Below are positions 16,947 to 24,456 of a stretch of 64,000 nt of DNA, piece by piece; position 1 is the first letter of the stretch, and each line of letters opens with the position of its first letter. A program made the translations under genes and the position numbers. Origin of the DNA: Lachnospiraceae bacterium (GTDB lineage Bacteria > Bacillota > Clostridia > Lachnospirales > Lachnospiraceae); NCBI GenBank assembly GCA_910575475.1, contig CAJTGD010000032.1, forward strand, positions 1-64,000, in the 5' to 3' direction. The notes under the pieces are model-generated. The model was not told where the DNA came from, ran no database searches, and was given only the letters and a program-made list of their open reading frames with translations.

Positions 16947-18755
16947 ATGGATAACAGAAATTCACGCAGCAGTTGTCAGAATCAATGCTATCCTCCCTGT
17001 TGTGAACGAGGGCCTGTGGGGCCTAAGGGAGATCAGGGTCCTGCAGGCCCGCAGGGGATCAAAGGGGATACCGGCTGTCCCGGCCCGAAGGGTGACAAAG
17101 GCGATCCGGGCCCTATGGGACCGCAGGGGATTCCAGGCGCTCCCGGAGCGCGGGGACCCAGAGGAAATCCGGGGCCGGTAGGGCCTACCGGAGACACGGG
17201 GCCGAGAGGCTATGCCGGACCGAGAGGTTATGCCGGCCCACAGGGGATTCAGGGAATCCAGGGTGTCCGCGGTGATATTGGCCCCAAAGGTGATCCGGGA
17301 TGCGAAGGTCCGAAAGGAGATGCGGGCCCCCAGGGACCGGCAGGCCCCCAGGGACCGATAGGACCTGTGGGACCCCAGGGAGATGCGGGGCCTCAGGGGC
17401 CAAGAGGGATTCAGGGCCCAACCGGAGCCACCGGCCCGACCGGCCCTATGGGCCCGCAGGGTGTGACCGGTCCGCAGGGGATTCAGGGTGAAACCGGTCC
17501 GAACGGCCCCCAGGGACCGAAAGGATGCCAGGGAGATGATGGTCCGATGGGTGCCACCGGTCCCACGGGAGCCGATGGAGCGACTGGGGCAACCGGGGCT
17601 GATGGAGCCACCGGCCCAACCGGAGCCACCGGAGCGACCGGAGCCGATGGAGCGACAGGTCCCACCGGAGCGACCGGAGCTGATGGAGCAACTGGGGCCG
17701 ACGGAGTTACTGGTCCCACCGGAGCGACTGGAGCGACCGGAGCCGATGGAGCGACAGGTCCCACTGGAGCGACCGGAGCCGATGGAGCGACAGGTCCCAC
17801 TGGAGCGACCGGAGCCGATGGAGTGACGGGTCCCACTGGAGCGACCGGAGCTGATGGAGCGACTGGTCCCACTGGAGCGACCGGAGCCGATGGAGTCACT
17901 GGTCCAACTGGAGCAACCGGGGCCGATGGAGCGACAGGTCCCACTGGAGCGACTGGAGCCGATGGAGCGACTGGAGCAACCGGGGCTGATGGAGCCACTG
18001 GAGCAACCGGGGCTGAAGGAGTTACTGGCCCTACCGGAGCGACCGGAGCTGATGGAGTCACTGGAGCGACCGGAGCGACTGGAGCGACCGGAGCCGATGG
18101 AGCGACTGGTCCCACTGGAGCGACCGGAGCCGATGGAGCGACTGGAGCGACTGGAGCCGATGGAGCGACAGGTCCCACTGGAGCGACCGGAGCCACTGGA
18201 GCCACCGGTCCCACCGGTCCAACTGGTGTTGCTGGTACGGGAGCGATCATTCCATTTGCGTCAGGGCTTCCGGTTTCACTGACAACAATCGCCGGTGGGC
18301 TTGCGGGGATCCCTGCATTCGTTGGATTTGGAAGCAGTGCGCAGGGGCTTACGGTTTTGGGAGCCTCAATTGATATCACAAATGCCAGCGGAACACTTTC
18401 GAACTTTGCATTCCAGGTTCCGCGTGCCGGAATCATTACCTCGTTCAGTGCATTCTTCAGTACCACAGTAGGACTTTCGCTGCCAGGTTCCACGGTTGCG
18501 GTAAGAGCGCAGATCTATCAGTCCGCAACGCCGAATAATGTATTTTCTCCGATTGCCGGAACACTGATCAACCTGACGCCGTCGCTTACGGGAATCGTCT
18601 CAATTGGTACACTGCTGAACGGTTCACTTACAGGACTGAATATTCCTGTAACGGCCCAAACCCGGCTGATGCTGGTATTTTCAGCGACAGCAAGCGGTCT
18701 GACGCTGCTCAATACAGTCGCGGGATATGCAAGCGCCGGCTTAAGTATTAATTAA
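16947..18755 (+). CDS. BclB-like exosporium collagen protein
   Basis: 602 residues. A short Cys-containing leader ([14 protein letters not shown]) is followed by more than 130 Gly-X-Y triplets (about residues 24-430), first Pro/Arg/Lys-rich, then [13 protein letters not shown] repeats. The end is a hydrophobic 170-residue domain ([18 protein letters not shown] ... [13 protein letters not shown]-like ending) that I recognise as the BclB C-terminal domain of Firmicute exosporium proteins. ATG 16947 is preferred to 16938 because AAAGGA is correctly spaced. The Thr-rich triplets are natural targets for the adjacent glycosyltransferase, and the sigma-K-like promoter fits late mother-cell expression. 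Confidence 0.85.
   Translation: MDNRNSRSSCQNQCYPPCCERGPVGPKGDQGPAGPQGIKGDTGCPGPKGDKGDPGPMGPQGIPGAPGARGPRGNPGPVGPTGDTGPRGYAGPRGYAGPQGIQGIQGVRGDIGPKGDPGCEGPKGDAGPQGPAGPQGPIGPVGPQGDAGPQGPRGIQGPTGATGPTGPMGPQGVTGPQGIQGETGPNGPQGPKGCQGDDGPMGATGPTGADGATGATGADGATGPTGATGATGADGATGPTGATGADGATGADGVTGPTGATGATGADGATGPTGATGADGATGPTGATGADGVTGPTGATGADGATGPTGATGADGVTGPTGATGADGATGPTGATGADGATGATGADGATGATGAEGVTGPTGATGADGVTGATGATGATGADGATGPTGATGADGATGATGADGATGPTGATGATGATGPTGPTGVAGTGAIIPFASGLPVSLTTIAGGLAGIPAFVGFGSSAQGLTVLGASIDITNASGTLSNFAFQVPRAGIITSFSAFFSTTVGLSLPGSTVAVRAQIYQSATPNNVFSPIAGTLINLTPSLTGIVSIGTLLNGSLTGLNIPVTAQTRLMLVFSATASGLTLLNTVAGYASAGLSIN
17560..18225 (+). repeat. Tandem [13 protein letters not shown]-coding repeats
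   Basis: Imperfect 9-bp-based units, arranged as 27- and 36-bp higher-order repeats. Copy number probably varies between strains, and the region is prone to assembly collapse. Confidence 0.85.
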
Positions 18756-18799
18756 TGATATGCTGATACGAACAGAAACATGACATGAAATAAAAACAA

Positions 18800-18834
18800 T
18801 TCCCAGAGGTTTCGGGATTCCGGACCTCTGGGAA
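18800..18834 (-). terminator. Intrinsic terminator for the GNAT/EutH operon
   Basis: An 11-bp perfect stem (18800-18810 with 18824-18834, arms TTCCCAGAGGT and ACCTCTGGGAA). On the minus strand it is followed by ATTGTTTTTATTT, a proper U-rich tail. It can also stop transcripts arriving from the collagen gene. Confidence 0.75.
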
Positions 18835-18839
18835 AGTCT

Positions 18840-19295
18840 CTAAGCCTCTCTGTGAACATACATCCTGCTAAGCGTTGGTTCGCCGTCTCCCTGTACCATA
18901 CAGAAAAATTCCCAGCCATAGCGTTCATAAAAGGATGTATGATCCGTAACAAGATAAAGCGTATCCACTCCCTGCTCTTTCATATCCGTGCAGACCGTAT
19001 GCAGCAGTTCTCCCGCAATTCCCCGGCAGCGATAGTTCTCCTCCACATATACGGCGCAGACATTGGGCGCTAAGTCCCTGCGGTTGTGAAAATCATTTTC
19101 AATGACGCCCAGACCTCCCACAACGGTATGCCCCTCCAATGCCAGATACCATTGCGGTACCGCCGTCTTTTGACACAGACATTCCTTGATACTTTCCGTA
19201 TAGGCTTCCAGAGGGATTCCCTATTTCTGATGAAACCACTGCGCGGCTTTTTCAGCCAGTTCCTCATGCTCCCGTAATTTTATGATGGTTACCAT
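18840..19295 (-). pseudogene. GNAT acetyltransferase with nonsense codon
   Basis: Starting from the ATG at 19295 the frame reads MVTIIKLREHEELAEKAAQWFHQK, then TAG (complement of 19221-19223), then GIPLEAYTESIKECL and a full GNAT fold (VCAVYVEENYRCRGIAGELLH is the acetyl-CoA loop; YERYGWEFF the C-terminal motif). The paralogous fragment at 14340 has TGG (Trp) where this one has TAG, so one base change broke it. The start lies inside the end of eutH with a 32-bp overlap, indicating former translational coupling. Confidence 0.75.
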
Positions 19296-20397
19296 TGTCA
19301 CATTCCCCTTTCTGCAATGAAGTGTTCGATCCGTCTGCCTGTCCGGTTAGAAGCAGTGCGGCCGCTGCGCCGCAGAGCCCTCCCGCCAATTTGGAGAGAA
19401 GAAGCGGGACGACCAGATCTGGTTCCGTCCCGAAGGTGAATCCCATGTGGGCCGCCAGTGCGGAAGCGCCGCACACCAGAAAGGCGGCGTTTACCACCTT
19501 GCCCCGGTCATCCATCTCCTTCATCATGGCGATGGCTGGAACCGGGCTTACAATTCCCATGAGAAGGCCCGCCACGCTGTTTCCGTTCATGCCGGTTTTT
19601 TGGCCCGCCCAGTTCAGGGGCTTTTCCAGAAGCCGCCGCAGGATTTCCGCCACAGGAAGGCTTCCCAACATTACCACGCCGATGGAAGACACCACGGCCA
19701 TCGCCTCCTCAATGGGGGCGAGCCCTTTGAGGAGACGGAAGCCGGTCATATATTCCACCGCCCCTGCGGTCAGCCCGACAGTCGTCAGAAACCCGATGAC
19801 TGCTGCAAAATATCCGAAGCCTTTGATCATTTGATCCGGAAAAAAGCGGATTCCGGCCATGAACATCAGGGAGAGCAGAAAAAGCGGAAGGCTCTGGAGC
19901 AAAATTTCCATGATACCCAGTCCGCAGAACAGCCCGCCCATGACCAGCGACACAGGCATCATGCCCAGGCCGATGAGCATTCCTCTGGCGAACAGGGGCC
20001 GTTCCTGCCGGGAAACCATCCCCATCCCAACGGGAATGGTGAAGGTAACGGTGCACCCGAAGGTAGCCCCTGCCACAATCCCGGCGTATCGTCCTACCGA
20101 AGGCGCGTTCGCCAGCTCCATGGAAAGCTGGTAGCCGCCCATGTCGATTGCCAGAATCCCGCCCAGGATTCCGGGGTCTAGTCCGGACAGGTTCCACAGC
20201 GGGACAAGGAACTGCTTCAAAAGCCCGGAAAGGAGCGGGGTCAGGCAGATGATCCCTGCCATGGAGAGGGCGGTGGCGCCCAGAAGCATAAAGCCTTCTT
20301 CAAACCGCTTTCCAAGCCCCAGGCGGTTTCCGCAGATTCTGTCCAGGCCGCCGGCCGCCGCGCCTGCGGCCATGATCCACATGATGGTTGTATTCAT
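19264..20397 (-). CDS. eutH: EutH-like ethanolamine permease
   Basis: 377 residues with about 10-11 hydrophobic helices. The sequence follows EutH: start MNTTIMWIMAAGAAAGGLDRI, then GGILAIDMGGYQLSMELA, FTIPVGMGMV, and SPVPAIAMMKEMDDRGKVVNAAFLV. EutH is proposed to admit ethanolamine or a related amine at low pH. No other eut genes are nearby, so it stands outside a microcompartment operon, coupled only to a GNAT gene that is now broken. Its promoter is at 20465-20493. Confidence 0.85.
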   Translation of the reverse strand: MNTTIMWIMAAGAAAGGLDRICGNRLGLGKRFEEGFMLLGATALSMAGIICLTPLLSGLLKQFLVPLWNLSGLDPGILGGILAIDMGGYQLSMELANAPSVGRYAGIVAGATFGCTVTFTIPVGMGMVSRQERPLFARGMLIGLGMMPVSLVMGGLFCGLGIMEILLQSLPLFLLSLMFMAGIRFFPDQMIKGFGYFAAVIGFLTTVGLTAGAVEYMTGFRLLKGLAPIEEAMAVVSSIGVVMLGSLPVAEILRRLLEKPLNWAGQKTGMNGNSVAGLLMGIVSPVPAIAMMKEMDDRGKVVNAAFLVCGASALAAHMGFTFGTEPDLVVPLLLSKLAGGLCGAAAALLLTGQADGSNTSLQKGECDNGNHHKITGA

Positions 20398-20464
20398 GGT
20401 TTATCCAGTCTCCCTCGTGTTTTGTATACCCAAAGGGCATCGTATCGAACGTAGCCTGTCCGTT

Positions 20465-20493
20465 ATTATAGAGTGAAAAAGGGGAAAGATCAA
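20465..20493 (-). promoter_or_regulatory. Promoter of the eutH gene
   Basis: On the minus strand TTGATC (20488-20493) and TATAAT (20465-20470) are separated by 17 bp, about 70 bp upstream of the eutH start. Confidence 0.7.
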
Positions 20494-20589
20494 GAGCGAA
20501 TTGCAACGCATCCAGCTCATGGAAAAGCCGCCGGCTACTGATGTGATAATTCTTTTATTTGTATCTGAAAACAGTTTAGCACAAAGAAA

Positions 20590-20740
20590 GGCGGTTGTAT
20601 ATGAAATTACTTATCATTGGGAAGGTGACTATCTGATTCCCGACCTGAAACTTTCGGATACAACGGAATATCAGATCGGGAAGTATGGACGGATGAGAAC
20701 GCGTTTGTGTGATTCTGAGAAATTTAAAATCGGGGATTGA
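20590..20740 (+). pseudogene. TnpV fragment
   Basis: VVYEITYHWEGDYLIPDLKL and YQIGKYGRMR match the start of TnpV, a small protein of Clostridia transposons related to Tn4451. The usual C-terminal two thirds are gone and the start codon region is in another frame. Confidence 0.65.
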
Positions 20741-20761
20741 CAGGACGGAAGAAATGGGTTT

Positions 20762-21041
20762 TCACCGTACATCTTGCCGCGGCTTGCTCGTTTCTTTTTT
20801 TATTGCTAAGATATCATACAGATATTTCTTGCCATTTTCAGCATGGTTAATCAAAAGCCGGGCATGGAAGATATTGTATCTTACAAGCGTATTTTCCACA
20901 TAGGCCGGGAGGTCAAAACGGACATCATACCTATACCAGCCGTATTTTGCGTTTCTATTGTGTTTTTCCTTGCGGTTTTCTTCAAAAACCGGGTTAGATG
21001 CTATCTGGATCAGCTCCGGTATCGCAGTGGCGGCATTTGCC
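20762..21041 (-). pseudogene. C-terminal fragment of a large mobile-element protein
   Basis: Reads IPELIQIASNPVFEENRKEK, then YGWYRYDVRFDLPAYVENTL and ends GKKYLYDILAIKKETSKP. This is the style of the C-terminal tail of very large polyvalent proteins on integrative elements. The upstream part is cut off exactly by the 165-bp element beginning at 21042. Confidence 0.4.
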
Positions 21042-21206
21042 CTAGTACAGCATTGCGTAATTAACGGTGAATTCTGCACCTGCTATTTCTGCCAGTTCTG
21101 CGTTGTCGTCAATCAACGATGCCACCGCATCGCCTCTTTCCTCCGCCTTGTCCTGACAAAAATATCAGGCACATTATTCACCATTATATACGCAATGCTG
21201 TACTAG
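21042..21206. mobile_element. 165-bp inverted-repeat element, copy 1
   Basis: Bounded by perfect 18-bp inverted repeats CTAGTACAGCATTGCGTA and TACGCAATGCTGTACTAG. The whole 165 bp appear identical to 23964-24128. It encodes no complete protein, although one frame on the minus strand (SLIDDNAELAEIAGAEFT) looks protein-like. Outer bases CTAG contain TA, suggesting a TA target as in Tc1/mariner/IS630-type MITEs. It lies between two truncated genes. Confidence 0.75.
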
Positions 21207-21712
21207 CTTTTGCATTTGCGCCCATGAGGCTTTTCCGGCTTTCTGATTCCGTGTATTCTTCCGGCAGTTCACTCCCGATAAAAATATGCTCTGCTCTTTT
21301 ATACCCTTTTTCTTTTCTCTTGATTTGTAGACATTAAACTGGTTCTTGTACTTCTGGCTGCAAAATTCATTTTCCTTCCGGCTTGCGACAAAGGCTTTTT
21401 TACAGTGTTTGCACATACGCATATCACTGTCACTGATTCATAGGAAATGAAATCCGCAGTTGTCGGCAGGGCGGTCATAAAGCCGAGTACGGCTTCTTTC
21501 AGTTCTCTTTCCGGAGCCTTGTGCATGGCGGCAAGCCCGACATTTACGGCATCAATGACAAGCTGTTCTGCTTCCTGCATGGGATGATACATTTCCGGTT
21601 TTGCATCTTTGGAAACCGTTATGTAGAGGTTATTTTCATTGTCTGTCTTATATTCATAACTGCTGTACCGAATCCACGGTGCGCTGGCATATTCAAATAC
21701 ATCATCTGATGT
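21207..21712 (-). pseudogene. DUF6076-like protein, frameshifted
   Basis: From 21712 leftward: ASAPWIRYSSYEYKTDNENN, LVIDAVNVGLAAMHKAPERE, FISYESVTVI. After a 2-bp frameshift near 21425 comes RMCKHCKKAFVASRKENEFCS, the zinc-binding C-terminus typical of DUF6076 proteins on Clostridia integrative elements. The 3' end is truncated by the 165-bp element. Confidence 0.55.
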
Positions 21713-22247
21713 AATATTTCTTACTATTATAAATAGTTACTTGTCATCGGCCAAGCTGTCCGATGCCCTTTTCTTCTGTACTTCGTTTTCCAAAAATAAT
21801 TTTTTGCCAAGTGTCCTTGGCAGGCTGTTTTCTTTCCTGCATGTGAGTATGCCGCCGTAGAGCTTCCGTATCTTTTTCAGTGCGGTTTCACGAATACCCC
21901 TGAAATTATTAAAAATATGACTCCTGAGCAGCTGAATGAGAAGGTCAATGAGGCTTTAGAAAATAATGAGTCTGAAAACATATACCCAAGGGCACCCCAT
22001 TATGGCCATTCGGCCGTTTCACAAAGTATCAGAAGATGGAGAGGCAGATGAAAAACAAGTATGCAGAAAGTTTACAAACACACTTGACAATATCTAGACG
22101 TTCACACGGGCTGTCAGTTCAGTGAATTGGAATTTTCCAAGCAAAATCATCAATTTCGGGAAGCTTCCTTAAAAAAATCTACTGAATTGACGATATAATA
22201 ATAAAGTACTCAGCCAAAAGGAATTTATATTTAAGGAGGATTACGTT
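21713..22247. other. Non-coding stretch with mobile debris
   Basis: On the minus strand about 21735-21905 reads GIRETALKKIRKLYGGILT and onward, an unidentified fragment. On the plus strand 21900-22050 contains a short run (MTPEQLNEKVNEALENNES) without a start context. No intact gene. The ribosome binding site of the next gene (AAGGAGG) is at 22234-22240. Confidence 0.4.
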
Positions 22248-22964
22248 ATGTCAATGGCTGTAGGTTATAAGCCTTATACAGGTGCAATTAATACAAACAG
22301 CGCACGATACAAACGTGCGAAAGCAATGTATGACGAAGGACATCCCAACGGAGAAGCAACGAAGTCTGCTGCGGAAGTGAAGGTTGAAAAAGATTTGCAG
22401 AACCTGAAAATGCTTAAACAGATGCTCGGGCAAAAATATGATGACCTTGATTTAAAATTTAAAAATCCGCTTGAAGCAGACGAAGAAACATTTATTCGTA
22501 ATTATATGGGGCTTTTTGATGAGGACGGTGATTTCATAAATCCCTATGGTGTAGCGGGAATGGACATTACAGGGAAAGACCCGTCTGAATTTTATAAAAT
22601 AATCGATGTTTCCGAAACTGCCCGTCAAGATATGTTTGATGAAACGATGCGCCATTTCATACAAGAAAAAGGAGTCGCCAATGGCGATACAACAAAGCGT
22701 ACTGAGGTTTTTACACGCTATCAGTTAAGCGTTAAAAAATCAGATCGGTTAAGCGGTACATGGACACTTGGACAATATGAGCGAATGTATACAAAAGCAT
22801 TTTACGAAGCTGTAAGAGAAGCAAACCCCAACTGGCAGCTTGGGCAGCCATTTGATACAAGCATTGTACGCAATATTACCCGCGAGGATGTAGAAAATCG
22901 CATTGTAAAAGGCGACAGCGAATTTTCATTAAAACCGAGGGCATCTTTGGATATTAAGGCATGA
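22248..22964 (+). CDS. Conserved-looking hypothetical protein, 238 residues
   Basis: Intact frame with an ideal ribosome binding site (TAAGGAGG) and ATG 22248. It starts MSMAVGYKPYTGAINTNS and contains EGHPNGEATKSAAEVKVEKD and an acidic, helix-rich body without membrane segments or a signal peptide. I do not recognise the family with certainty; it may be a DUF3879-type protein. It is the only intact gene in a 4-kb stretch of fragments, so it may be recently acquired cargo. Confidence 0.65.
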   Translation: MSMAVGYKPYTGAINTNSARYKRAKAMYDEGHPNGEATKSAAEVKVEKDLQNLKMLKQMLGQKYDDLDLKFKNPLEADEETFIRNYMGLFDEDGDFINPYGVAGMDITGKDPSEFYKIIDVSETARQDMFDETMRHFIQEKGVANGDTTKRTEVFTRYQLSVKKSDRLSGTWTLGQYERMYTKAFYEAVREANPNWQLGQPFDTSIVRNITREDVENRIVKGDSEFSLKPRASLDIKA

Positions 22965-22977
22965 TGTTACTGTTCAC

Positions 22978-23219
22978 GCGGCGCCGTGCACTATGTCTTA
23001 GATGCGGATATCAAGAGTTTTTTCAACCACATAGACCATGAATGGGCGGTCAGATTTATAGAATCACGAATCAAAGACCCCAACATCATAAGACTGGTAA
23101 GGCGGATGCTGAAAGCAGGAATCATAGAGAACTACCAATACGAGGAAACGGAAGAGGGTTCTGAACAGGGTTCATTATGTCCTGAACGGCATAATGCACC
23201 ATTAAAGAAAAGCGCATAA
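22978..23219 (+). pseudogene. Group II intron reverse transcriptase fragment
   Basis: VLDADIKSFFNHIDHEWAV is reverse-transcriptase motif 1, and EEGSEQGS is the start of the motif leading to the YADD block. The YADD active site, the maturase domain and both ends are missing. Confidence 0.75.
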
Positions 23220-23438
23220 AAATAGACCTGTTAAAAGACTCAGATCCTGCCTCGTGGCAGGGTCTGGGAAAAGCGAGGGACGCGGATGGACCGAAGGAAT
23301 CCGTCTGTATTGAGGCGGATGCCGCAGCCGCGTCCCACTATGAGAAAAACTGGAATAAGGCGATCAATATAGGCTCCGTATATAACCTTACACTGGCTAA
23401 TCTGCAGTACCATGTGCTGGCCCTGACAGAAGAGCATA
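23220..23438 (+). pseudogene. AraC-GH39 fusion protein fragment
   Basis: KESVCIEADAAAASHYEKNW and KAINIGSVYNLTLANLQYHV match the segment of the 54522-56933 protein around its residues 300-340 (YEKNWNKVLNIGSLANLML). Only this linker and the first GH39 strand remain. The frame passes without interruption into the Gfo/Idh/MocA fragment, joined at an L-T-E shared by both proteins. Confidence 0.7.
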
Positions 23439-23641
23439 TTTCGGACGCAGGGGCGATCGCGTATTTTGAAGGCGGCAACGGCGGAAGTGACGCATCCAGG
23501 GAATGTAAGCAGTGGCTGGAAGCGATCCTGAACGATACGGAACCGCTGGTAAAACCGGAACAGGCATTTGTTGTAACACAGATTTTGGACGCGATCTATA
23601 AATCTGCGGCAGAAGGAAAAGAGATTAAACTGTATGAATAA
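23425..23641 (+). pseudogene. Gfo/Idh/MocA oxidoreductase, C-terminal fragment
   Basis: SDAGAIAYFEGGNGGSDASR and KPEQAFVVTQILDAIYKSA are the C-terminal part of a Gfo/Idh/MocA-type sugar oxidoreductase. The N-terminal NAD-binding domain is absent. A middle piece of such a gene lies at 44270-44440; the two fragments are complementary, not overlapping. Confidence 0.7.
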
Positions 23642-23765
23642 TTCACAACGGATGACGAGTCTGTGGACTGCCATTGCGAACAATGATAAATGAAATGAAA
23701 AAGCGGGCATTGTGCCGGCAGGGAATTCCCATCGGCGCGGCAGACCCAGAAGGAGGAGAAAAGAG

Positions 23766-23903
23766 ATGTATCAGTATGACCGCAAAGGACCAAAGCGCGG
23801 AGTCGCTTTTTACAGCTATTTGAGGAGACAACGATACCTTATAAAGAGATCATCCAGATATTGAAGGATCATGACTGGGACGGATATCTGCTGAGCGAAT
23901 ACA
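23766..23903 (+). pseudogene. C-glycoside deglycosidase-type isomerase, start and tail fragments joined
   Basis: ATG 23766 with GGAGGAG upstream starts [18 protein letters not shown], which continues at DNA level as 44429-44472. It then jumps at about 23820 to bases matching 45118-45200 (GAGGAGACAACGATACC...), with loss of about 650 bp and a frameshift. The copy preserves the natural N-terminus that the longer gene at 44383 has lost. Confidence 0.8.
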
Positions 23904-23905
23904 GA

Positions 23906-23936
23906 AGCCTCCTGCCTGTCCGGGTAAGAGGCTTCC
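23906..23936 (+). terminator. Copy of the terminator found at 45765
   Basis: GAAGCCTCCTGCCTG and AAGAGGCTTCCT form the same hairpin as at 45765-45796 and are followed by the same downstream bases (CATTTGGGTGAAATGAGAAT). It shows that this segment was copied together with the isomerase fragment. Confidence 0.6.
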
Positions 23937-23963
23937 TTCTTCCATTTGGGTGAAATGAGAATG

Positions 23964-24128
23964 CTAGTACAGCATTGCGTAATTAACGGTGAATTCTGCA
24001 CCTGCTATTTCTGCCAGTTCTGCGTTGTCGTCAATCAACGATGCCACCGCATCGCCTCTTTCCTCCGCCTTGTCCTGACAAAAATATCAGGCACATTATT
24101 CACCATTATATACGCAATGCTGTACTAG
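23964..24128. mobile_element. 165-bp inverted-repeat element, copy 2
   Basis: Same length and, by eye, the same sequence and orientation as 21042-21206, with perfect 18-bp inverted ends. It separates the terminator copy from the truncated AraC gene, whose coding sequence starts at the base after the element. Confidence 0.75.
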
Positions 24129-24400
24129 TTGGCGGGAAGATAACGCAGATGCCGGTACAGCTCTGTATCGAATCCGCTGCGGAAAAACAGATCCTCTTCC
24201 AAACGGTTTTCCAAAAGCTTATTGGGAAAAGAATTGCCTGTTTTTTGCGAAGCCAGCTTCAAAATATCGCTCACATATTCGCTGAAGTGGGGCTGATGCA
24301 GGTCCCGTTCCGGAAATTTTTCATGCAGTTGTTTCAGGATATTCTCTAAATCGTTCATTTTCATATGCCGCGGAAACGTATCTTTGAATTCCTGTTCTTT
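24129..24400 (-). pseudogene. AraC regulator, N-terminal fragment
   Basis: Leftward from about 24400: LENILKQLHEKFPERDLHQP, YVSDILKLASQKTGNSFPN and FFRSGFDTELYRHLRYLPA closely match residues 15-90 of the AraC protein at 48041-49084. The gene is cut at the edge of the 165-bp element, so the cupin core and DNA-binding domain are lost. Confidence 0.8.
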
Positions 24401-24456
24401 CTCAATGAAACTCCCTGCGGCAAGCAGCGGGAAATGTACCCTTCTATGATTCAATC

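Noticed and set aside
17483-18493. Long minus-strand frame rich in [12 protein letters not shown] opposite the second collagen gene
   Set aside because: It is the reverse-complement reading of Gly-Ala-Thr/Gly-Pro-Thr repeats. It has no ribosome binding site and disappears outside the repeats.
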